A DNA stretch of 64,000 bases from the NCBI GenBank assembly GCA_963556145.1, contig OY744461.1, forward strand, positions 1,116,001-1,180,000. Direction: 5' to 3'. A program made the position numbers and the translations under genes. Position 1 is the first letter of the stretch. Each line of letters begins with the position of its first letter. Of the stretch, positions 11,217 through 20,007 are shown one piece after another. The notes beneath the pieces are model-generated. The model was not told the DNA's origin. It was given only the letters and a program-made list of their open reading frames with translations, and did no database searches. The DNA comes from Hygrocybe punicea (Eukaryota; Basidiomycota; Agaricomycetes; Agaricales; Hygrophoraceae).

Positions 11217-13061
11217 AACTGAACGGCCGAAACAATGGATCGCAGGCAACGACGAGGACAAAGGCGACGAGGGTACATACGGCCAGCCAGGGGAAGACGA
11301 CGGGGACAGAGACGGCCAGCGAGGGGACGACAGGACGACGGAGATGACGACGACGATCCAGCGGACAACGAGGACTACGGGGGATGACAATGACAATGAG
11401 GACGATGACGACAACAAGGGGAACGAGGGGAACAGGAATGGGAATGTGGGGACGGGGACGATGGGGACGGGGACGACGGGAACGACAGGGACGGGAACGA
11501 CGGGGACGAGGACGGCAGAGACGTAGATGAAGACGACGAGGACGAGGGGAACGCCACAGGTATGTACATCCCACTCTCCTCCCTCTCCTTCTCCCTCTCC
11601 CTCTCCCCCTCTCCCTGCTGCCCTTCCCTGCTGCCTTCCTATATTCCCACTTCTCCCACTCCCACTCCCTTCTCACACACCCACCTTCCTCCACTCCCAC
11701 ACCCACCTTCCTCCCACACCCACACCCTTCCTCCCACTCCACACCCACCACACCTTCCTCTCACCTGCCTCCTGCCCTGTACTATTTAATTATGTATTTT
11801 AATAATCATTAAATTTATGTGTCTACTTTAAGTAATAGTGAGGTTATATATATTGATTCCAATAAAGAATTGAGCAATATAAAATAGAAAAGCACAATAT
11901 TCCAAGTGGGGTAATTTCTGATTTTGCCAAAGATTGTCATTGGGGATAAGTAGCTCCTGTAATGGCTGTTAGCTGATAGTAAAAGTAAGATATTGTGCAT
12001 TGTCAAAATAATAATTGTGTAATTTTGCTATTCCCTGTGCTTTTACTGTAATAATTGCATTCAAATTATATTACATGGTACATTTACTTGAAGTACAGAT
12101 TGAAACATTTTGATTGCTTTATATATATGGCAGTTTCTGAATAAATATTGGCTTGAGCTGTTGTGAGCTCTGTTCAATGTTGTCAACATGCAATACATGC
12201 AGACGAAGTGGGATGTGGCTCAATCCAGTGGACCGACATGGGCCCACATTGCAGGAAGCGGTAGACCCTGGTTAATGCAATCCTGCATTGAGAGCTGGGC
12301 AAGGGTCAACTCAATTCTGCAGCAAGGGCAGGGCCATGTCAACCCAATGCTGGAGCAATAGCTGGACCCTCCTGAACCCAATCCTGCTACATGAGTGGGT
12401 CTGGAATCAATGCAATGTTACAGGATGGGCTGAACCCCAATCAACCTACCCTGAAGGAAGTGCTGGACCCAGGTAAACCAAGTGGTGCAGCTATAGCTGG
12501 GCCCCAGTGAACGCAAGCCTGCAGCAAGAGCTGGTCGAGGGTCAACCTGATGCTGCAGAAATTGCTGGACTGAGGTCAACCCAGTGCTACAGCAATATCT
12601 GGACCCCGGTCAACCCAGTGCTGCAGCAAGTGCTGGACTGGGGTCAACCCAGTGCTATAGCAATATCTGGATGCCAGTCAACCCAGTGCTGCAGCAAGTG
12701 CTGGACCGGGGTCAACCCAGTGCTATAGCAAGTGCTGGACCCAGGTCAACCCAGTTCTGCAGCAACAGCTGAAGTCGGGTCAACCCACATTGCTTGAACA
12801 GCTGGGCCTGGGTCAACCCAACCATCCTGGAATAGCTGCCCCAGGTTAACCTACCCCATTGCAGAGCTGACACCAGGTTGACCCACCCAGCTGCCCTTGA
12901 CCAGCAAGAGCTGTACCTGGGTCAACCTACCACACCACATTTCCCCAGCAAGAGCTGTCTTTTGGGTTAACCTACCCCCCCAGCAAGCAACTGCGCTATG
13001 TGTACCTACCTTTTGCAACTATATCTGTGATTGGGTTAACCAAAACGACTGGGTCTACTGG
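11217..13061 (-). repeat. Right long terminal inverted repeat of the 7.4-kb element
   Basis: Reverse complement of 5661-7500. Differences from the left arm are rare (for example one C/T change in the AT-rich part and a few A/G changes in the purine tract). The low divergence means either a young insertion or gene conversion between arms. Confidence 0.8.
12270..12870. repeat. Subterminal tandem array of about 34-bp units (right arm)
   Basis: Reverse-complement counterpart of the array at 5870-6460, with GGTCAACCCAGTGCTRYAGCA-like units, best preserved at 12,540-12,800. Confidence 0.75.
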
Positions 13062-13359
13062 GTAATCCACCCGAGTCTCGGCATCAATGCTTCTGATGAA
13101 AGCGAGGTAGGCGTCATACTGGTTGGCTATTGTGTGAGTTGAAGTGGGAGTGTTGAAATGAAGTTAGAAAAGCTGATCAACGACAACATGTTTTTTTTAT
13201 GTTTTTCTCACTTTGTTGTTGTTTGGCTGCTCACGTGGTTAGCCACATTCATGCCCTGCATTTGGAGATCTTGTACTATCGACCACAGATGGTCTCTCTT
13301 AGAAGACCCAAGGAGATGTAGAGGGTCCTCAATCCTCTGAGACCAGAAACTCAAAATAT

Positions 13360-13460
13360 TATGAACCCGCTCGAACCTGACTTCTCCAACAATTCACATT
13401 CAAACCCGACATAACCCAATGTAACCCAACATAACCCAACATAACCCAATGTATACCAAC
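13360..13460. repeat. AACCC/ATAACCC-rich low-complexity patch
   Basis: Short words aacccg, aacccgacat and aacccaa(c/t)at are repeated imperfectly here. It resembles subterminal regions of the hAT-like elements in this window, but no partner end was found. Confidence 0.45.
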
Positions 13461-15150
13461 TAGCATGGCCACTCGCATACACAACTGGTCCAAACCCCTA
13501 AAGTCACGGAACTCCAATATCATAGATGGATCTCATCAGACTGGAATCCCGACATTGGACTTACCCAATTCACCCCTACCATCTCCCTTATGGAGATATA
13601 GTAAAGTATTTTACATCTTTTACAGATTTTTACATCTTCCACTCATTTTCCTGTCATGGTTGCCTCGCAACCCTCTTCTCACTTCTCCATTCCTATTTTC
13701 CTTTGTTTCCTCTCATCGGCTGAGGACTCTCATCCGAATCTAGATAGAAGTTTTTGTAGTATAAAAATGGTGCCCAAGTGCCGTCTCTGAATAAGAAACC
13801 AGTTCCCCCGTTTGCTCTCACTTAAAATTCGTCTCCCACCAAAATCATTCACTCTTACAACTCGTCAGTTTCCTCGACACTCTCCCCATCCTTCTACCGT
13901 CCTTATTGTTATACTGTTCATCACCCGACACCTGACCCACCGTACCCGACATCATTGGCTTCGTCAGTTTAGATCGGCCTCATTAGATTGTAGTAGTAAA
14001 ACTCAGCGGCTTCCTACCCTTAGTCTTTTACTACTTCTCTGAAGCTTGCTAACTATTCCAAGTCACTTCCACGCTGACAACCCCAGGCTAGGATCTTAGT
14101 TCTGCAGCCACCCCGACCTTGCCACTACACCGGCAAGGAATCAAACAAGCCAACTGCATTTGGCAAAGCAAACTGGGGTCCTAACACTCAGCGGTATCTG
14201 CTTTCACTCAATGAGTTTCACGATCAATCAATCGACAAGATCATCCACAAAGCACAGCAATTTGTCAAGAATAGCAGCCAAAACATTGGCTCAACAACCT
14301 CTGGTACCAATGAACTCAACATGGTTGACAAACATGCCTGTGTCTGGGATGTGTCTGATGATTCTGATGAAGAGTGTAGTTTTTTTCTCTCGCATGCACG
14401 ACATACTTATTATTCACCAGTCACTATGTTAACAGGATAACACACCACTCAGGCTGTGGCACCGCCATGACTGCATGATGGCATTAATGGACTCCAATTC
14501 AGCTCCCTGATACCCCCTCAAGCTGTTACAGTTTCCTTGATTTGCTTTCAAGTCGTTTGTTGCCTTTGATTTCTTTGATCTTCAAGTTCTGATTCACAAC
14601 TTTCTTGACATTCTCATCATCCTTCCCTCTGCTACTGGCTGCAGTGCATGGCCTCACATTTTCTCCCAAGAACACTAGCAATGAAGCTTTGAACCATCTC
14701 CAACTCGGAGTCTCTGGCAGTATGTCGTATTGTTTTGGTTCTTAATTCTCTGAAATGTATGCTTATTTTCATCTTATTATAATCTTGAATTTTCTTGATA
14801 CCATTTCTTACGATGTGTCGCATCATCTTTGTGCGTCTTGGTTGGTTTGAACTCTTCTTACATTTGTCTTCTTAATTCTGGCTGAGCTGTCTTAAGCAAT
14901 CTACCTTTTCTTGATTTCTCTTGACTTAAGATTTTCACTTGCGACAAGAGTGACACCCTCCTGGATTCAAGAACTCTCCATCTTAATAAAAATTTTCTTA
15001 CATTGTCTTAATTTTGATTTTAAGACGAGTTAAGATTACTTAAGACAAATTGAGTTTTCCTGATGAGCCTTAGGCCTTAGGGACTGTATGTGGGGCTGGG
15101 AGCAAGGTTGGTCACATTTGGGGGGACAGTGAAGACACAGACATGAGGCA
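13461..15150. other. No supported gene; TE-derived, AT-rich with scattered short frames
   Basis: Only short frames without recognisable motifs or a consistent intron-exon chain are present. Between about 14,860 and 15,080 the words cttaag, taagac and their complements are frequent, and similar words return at 19,060-19,120. This looks like decayed mobile DNA. Confidence 0.4.
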
Positions 15151-15186
15151 TACATGAGGCCATTTTTTCTTAGCCACTCCTCAATG

Positions 15187-15330
15187 TTGCAGTTGCTGCA
15201 AGCCTCTAGGACCCCGAGGACCCTTGTGTTTTCATTTCCTGTTTGTAGCTTAGTCAGCCAATCCAGGGTTTTCCTTTACCTTCCCCCTGTGCAACTCCCT
15301 CTGAGTCTTCCCCCAAGAGGTCTGGAGATT
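15187..15330 (+). repeat. Dispersed repeat, copy 2
   Basis: Shares with 8,236-8,420 the words CTAGGACCCCGAGGACCC, TAGCTTAGTCA and CAGGGTTTTCC in the same order and spacing, with substitutions and small indels. Nothing recognisable surrounds it. Confidence 0.6.
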
Positions 15331-15998
15331 CCTTCTCCAAATGGTGATAAGAGAGATTTAAGCAACACATGTAGGACCAGATCCCAAAGACATCAAACAT
15401 GCTATTGTGAATACTGAAAGAACTTGTCACCAGGAAATCGACAGGATGTGCAAACGGAGCGCAAATGCAACAGAATCAACGCCATTTGCCCACATGTCTC
15501 ATTTATACTCATCACTTGTTGCTTATTGTTCCATCTTATTTTTCTTGCTTTCAATTTTGGTTCATATTTTTTCACACACCCAGATTACCCATTTTCCCAA
15601 CTACTCATTTGTTCATACAGCTTATACAACTACAGACTACGCACTGGCACCTAAAACACGAAACCCAAAGATCATGAAGATGGAGAAGGAACTCCACATG
15701 GAACGCGATGCGTGTATACTTGAACTGCAAAAATAGTTAGTGGATGAATGCGAAACGAAGGAGAAAAATGCAGATAAAAAAATGAAGGAAAAGATGTGAC
15801 AGAAAGAACAGACGGCACGACAATGAATTACCGGACGATCCAAATAACCCTTTAAATAAGGACTGTGGCTGTGACTGTGAAAGCATTTCTATTCGTGGAG
15901 AACGATGGGTCAAATTGCCAATCCTTAGGATCGGTTCCGGTTGCAGAATTTGCAGATCCATCGGAACAGTCTGGTGTTGGAAACAGACTAAGTAACGC

Positions 15999-17396
15999 TT
16001 AGCGTTCATTGGAGATGTACACACCGAAGTCATCACTGAACTCTGCTTCACCTTCGCCGGTTACAGACGAGCTAGAAGATTGTATGGTGGCATCATCAAT
16101 GGGTGAGAATGATGATGCCACTTCCCAGTCACCCAGGTCAACAGTCTGGGGTTTATCATCACACTCTAAACATGAACAGTCAAGGTTAGTAACATGTTCG
16201 CTTGGGAGGAAACTCACCCTGTTCGTCTGCAGATTCGAAATGACCAATCTCTCCGGTGGTAACCCTTCGGCCGTTCTTGCTCACGGACGCGGTTGCACCT
16301 CTGCCGCTTGCCTTCCTCTTTGTACGGCCAATAGTACCATCCTGTTGTCCACCACCACTTGGCCCAGCACCACTATTTGGTACGGCACCACCACTTCGCC
16401 TAGCACGCAATGTTTCTTGAATTAGGAGCCGACGAATATCTTGGGCCAGATTGATCTCCTCAAAATTTGGCATCACCTCTACTCGCATCGTTCTATCCAT
16501 AAGCATAGATAATACAGCTCCGGTGTCGGCAGGCAGTCGCCAGTAACGTCTCTGAGAGGTGAGCCCCTCATATGATAGAGGAATAGTGCCGAGGCTGACC
16601 GGAGGTGGCATGTCACCGAGCGCAATAGAATCAAAAATTCGTGCTGCGCGCGAAGATGTGGGAGATTCGTTAAGGGGGGCTGGAATGAACTGGTTATTTA
16701 TAAGGATGGAGAGTTTCGGTCGGTAAAGGGTTGGGAGTTCATAATCGCGAGCATCATTTAAGAGTACGATTGAAAATAGACCAATATAAGGGATAATTGC
16801 CGCATAATCAGGTAAATCGACCGCAGACCCATTAGCGGCGGCATTCCGAAGCATATCGAGAACCTGCATATCGAAGCTCGGATAGGTATCAAAGTTTCAA
16901 ACATGACAACGTACCTGGTACAAAGGCTTCCTAGACTCCGACGGAGTTTCCTTGAGATAATTCAGGAGGAATTTTAGGACCGGAATTGGGGGTGAAAGAC
17001 AAATAATGTCAGGAGTGAAAAATGCGATGTGGCAGGTAGGGCACTCTGCCATTTTCTTCAGTCATTCTCGTGTAGGAAGGTATTTTTACTCACGGGCTAT
17101 ACCATTCGTGGACGAACTTCGTGTATATTGCAGAGATACAAGTCCTGATTTAATAGCAGATTGAAGCTATAGGATGTTCTAGTATTCAGTAACTCCGTAT
17201 TGAAGTCCACAACAACCTGCATTGCGCCTGAGCTAGCAGAGTCAAATAAATGGGCAAACTGACATCCCGAAATAGGGAGGTTGATAAGGCAGATGGAACA
17301 GCGGTCACTGAAAGAACTGCGGATAATGGCCTTGGTAGACGCAGAAAAACTAGCTTGGGAATCACTATCCGCCATCGATGTCCGGAGGTCGGTCAC
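15999..17396 (-). CDS. HNH-nuclease-like basidiomycete protein (hypothetical)
   Basis: Four exons can be traced on the minus strand: 17,396 to about 17,105; about 17,048-16,915; about 16,870-16,225; and about 16,172-15,999, with GT...AG introns (the second has a GTACGT donor, the last a GTGAGT donor and TAAC branch). Exon 1 carries SDRCSICLINLPISGCQFAH, the beta-strand Cys-x2-Cys plus Ala-His pattern of HNH modules in mushroom proteins, and LYLCNIHE. Exon 2 begins with MAECPTCHIAFFTPD, a second C-x2-C-H, followed by PPIPVLKFLLNYL. Exon 3 is a helical region and a Lys/Arg-rich tail; exon 4 is acidic. The first Cys pair and the CPTC pair could bind one zinc. The canonical catalytic His-Asn-His order is not clearly present, so enzymatic activity is uncertain. 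No stop interrupts this model. Confidence 0.65.
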
Positions 17397-17399
17397 GTG

Positions 17400-19330
17400 C
17401 TAAGTTTTCTTTTTCCACGCGGCATGGCAGTCATACTATAGCTGGACACCGGCAATGATATAACTGAGTTTGAAAATATAACTAAGGACAAACAAATGTA
17501 ACACAACCAAACATTCACAGGTATCTGCACTAGTGAGCCTCTAGTGATTGTGTTTTCTGATAAATAAATATTGGAAAAATTATGATATACTCCTGGTATG
17601 CTATTCTACAATTCTTCCCGCAAGAAATAAGTAATATAAGCGGTATTAGATGCAAAATAAAGTCAAAATGACCAAATTCAGCAAAATCATGAAGTTTTTG
17701 CTTTCTTTTAGGTCAAATACGATTTCTATTGCTTGGGTCTTGCAGAGACTATTGTACAATAGCTGTTTGGGAGTACATTATAATTTTTCTGAGATTTAGC
17801 TGTTAGAAAATGCCTTCAGAATTCAAGCTTTACGATGAAAAACACTCATACTTTAGGTGTGAAGGTGCCATCTCCAACAGCAGTTGAGGTGGTCAGTCCT
17901 CATCACACTTGTTGTCCAGGGCTGGGCCATAATGGTAGTTGCAGGGGGAAAAGTTGGAAGGTGAGAGTTCTGGGAGTGTACCTGGAGCTAATATGTAAGC
18001 GCCCCTTGTGTTTCCACAGCTATGACTGATGTTTTTCAAGAAATGGCTATATCATTCCTAATAAAATGGCTAGAATTACAAGAATATTAGAGCATGTAGA
18101 GGACATGACAAGCTAAAGGGTCCTCTGCCAACATTAGTTGAATGGATCAGCCTTTGCTCACTTATTTGACATCAGCTTTAAATTGTAGCTGATTCAAAGC
18201 TAGTCAAATAAGTGAGCAAAGGCTCATCCAATCAACTAATGTTGGCTGGCTTAACTATTCTTGTAATTTCAGCCATTTCATTAGGAATGATATAGCCATT
18301 TCTTGAAAAACATCTGTTAGGCCTCACTCTCCCTTGCCCTTGGTGAAGGTGATGGTGACAGTGAGGCTGAAGCAGTGTATTAGACTGAGCTACACAAGGA
18401 GTGTAGACTGTGTTGTAGACTCAGTGATACACTGGAGGAGAATCACTAAGGTACATAGTATACTATGAGAAAGTATAGGCTTGTTCTATTGAAAGTAAAT
18501 GAACTCCAAAAGGGAAATATAATTATAAAAGAAACAATAAATAATCAGAAGTGAAATGAATCAATGACAACAGATATGGAATGCTCAGGCATGACACTTA
18601 CATTATTTCAACACAGTCACAGTAGTGGTAGCAAAGGCCATTTGTCATCTTAGTTGAAAACACTGTTAATATGATGGTGAGAGGAGTGGGTGCCATAGTG
18701 TGTTCTTCTCTGAGCAGGAGAGACTGTAGGGAGGTGGCAGGAACTGTATATGGAAGGGAACTAGGGAGGGGAACTTTGGAACTTAGCATATGCTGTTACT
18801 TTGGGAAAAGTGATTATATTCTTCTCAATAAATTTGATAAAATCACCAAATTATTTGAGTGTGTAAACCATGTAAAATAACATGAGGTCTTCTGCCAACA
18901 TTAGTCAATCAAATGAGTCATTGTTCATATATTTAATTTATTTAATTTTAGGTATTTAATTTTATTTAATTTATTTAATTTCCTGAGGCAGATGTACATC
19001 TATAATATAAAAGCCCGCGGCATCAGGAAATGGGGTTCGGTCTTATCCCGCCTTAGTCAGCTCTTAGTCAGCACTTAGCATGTCTTAGAGCGTCTTAAGC
19101 ACTAAGACAACTAAGATGAAATTAAGTAGGTCTCTCTGCTTGAACAACTTAAATCTGACTTCTATTATTTCACTTAGAATGGATATTTGCAGAAATAAAT
19201 AAAATATAGGATTAATCTATTTGGCTCCCCGGGGAGCTGCTTAGTCAGCCAGCTCCCTTACCTTGTATAGTCATAGCTAAGTATGCTGATAAGAGTTTTT
19301 CATTTATTCCTGCTCAAATAAAATAGGGAA
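17400..19330. other. AT-rich intergenic region without a supported gene
   Basis: Apart from the foldback at 18,030-18,312 and a related fragment at 18,885-18,930, the stretch contains only short frames and homopolymeric words such as atttaatttatttaattt (18,930-18,985). I see no gene here. Confidence 0.5.
18030..18312. mobile_element. About 283-bp foldback/MITE
   Basis: Arm 18,030-18,086 (starting GTTTTTCAAGAAATGGCTAT) is the reverse complement of 18,256-18,312, and the inner arm 18,122-18,170 pairs with 18,204-18,250, leaving a loop of about 35 bp. The whole can fold into one long hairpin. A partial relative with CCAACATTAGT and AATGAGTCATTGTTCA words is at 18,885-18,930. No target duplication was established. 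Confidence 0.65.
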
Positions 19331-19332
19331 AA

Positions 19333-19698
19333 TCAAATTAAAATTATTTCTAAAATGCTTACCACTCCATTTTTCAAAGAAAAATTAATCTGCCTCCTTC
19401 CATACACCTGCAGCACATTTTTCCCAGCCTTGACCCCGCCATGATTGTACACCACCCACTCTACCTCATTTGGCACCAAATAATGTGCCCCCGAGCTCAT
19501 ACCCATCAATGTCCCTTCCCACCCATTGTTCTTTCCCTGCCAACGCTCACATCCTCCTGTTTTCTCCTCCCTACGTGTGGTTCTCACCACCATCTCCTCA
19601 TTTGTCCATATCCATGTCTTACTTTCCCACTGTTTGCTCTCGCCTATTGTCTTCCAGCTCATTGATCCTAGCCAGTGCATGGTTTCCCCAATGCTCAT
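19333..19698 (-). pseudogene. Coding remnant downstream of the TE-associated gene
   Basis: An open frame of about 120 codons reads ...VEWVVYNHGGVKAGKNVLQVYG near its middle. It lies on the same strand as, and 3' of, the split gene at 20,008-24,022 and may be its continuation or a neighbour in the same mobile unit. I do not recognise a domain. Confidence 0.3.
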
Positions 19699-20007
19699 TG
19701 CCCCGCCACCTCCACCCTCACACCCTCCTTCTCAGTTGTTGCTCTCATATTTCCTCCTTGTATATATTTTTCCTTGTTGTTGAACGTACCGAAGTGCTTT
19801 TCCACCAACACTATCACGTGATTGTCATTGTTTGTTGATTATTCTTCATATCTTATCGCTCGGAGGTCTCTCAGCTGTAAGTACTGTAAATACAGGGGAT
19901 ATACACAGTACCTTTCTCATATTGAGGTACTTGGAATTTATCCAGGCATGGAATTAATTTGTGGCAACTCAAAACGGGCCATCACATGCATCACAAGATG
20001 CTTTGTT

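Larger units (their letters stand above)
5661..13061. mobile_element. 7.4-kb element with about 1.8-kb terminal inverted repeats and 5-bp TSD
   Basis: The outer ends are CCAGTAGACCCAGTCG at 5661 and its complement ending at 13061. The two arms (5661-about 7445 and about 11275-13061) are nearly identical; spot comparison finds only scattered single-base differences. The 5-bp sequence GTAAT flanks both sides (5656-5660 and 13062-13066). Deleting the element with one GTAAT restores an uninterrupted reading frame of the host gene (ETRVDY/QDTVDRI), which supports the boundaries. The inner 3.7 kb holds later hAT-like insertions and possible exons with good splice signals (for example GTAAGT at 9421 and TAG at about 9478) but no recognisable transposase. 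Superfamily unknown to me; long arms with terminal tandem arrays recall Mutator-like or KDZ-type elements, yet the 5-bp duplication fits neither securely. Confidence 0.8.
2724..13240 (-). pseudogene. TE-associated coiled-coil/Cys-rich gene, split by two transposons
   Basis: Reading leftwards on the minus strand, exon pieces lie at about 13,240-13,067, then 5,660-4,946, then 3,343-2,724. The N-terminal part reads ...YDAYLAFIRSIDAETRVDY joined across the 7.4-kb insertion to QDTVDRIAMYPDDGYVG; an intron (GTGAGT donor near 5,550) leads to LWEDWQAYADTLEEW and a long Glu/Arg/Gln-rich coiled coil (about 5,474-5,000) with one in-frame stop near 5,266. After the hAT-like insertion an intron with GTAAGT donor follows, then a Cys cluster at about 3,260-3,160 with the pattern C-x2-C-x6-C ... 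C-x2-C-x6-C, broken by stops, and an acidic plus helical C-terminus (3,101-2,724). I recognise this as a repetitive gene type of mushroom genomes but know no function. It is convergent with, and next to, the gypsy pol fragment. Confidence 0.55.

Noticed and set aside
13380..13455. Telomere-like AACCC/ATAACCC words
   Set aside because: Irregular, short and internal; the surrounding is transposon debris, and no TTAGGG tract is seen.
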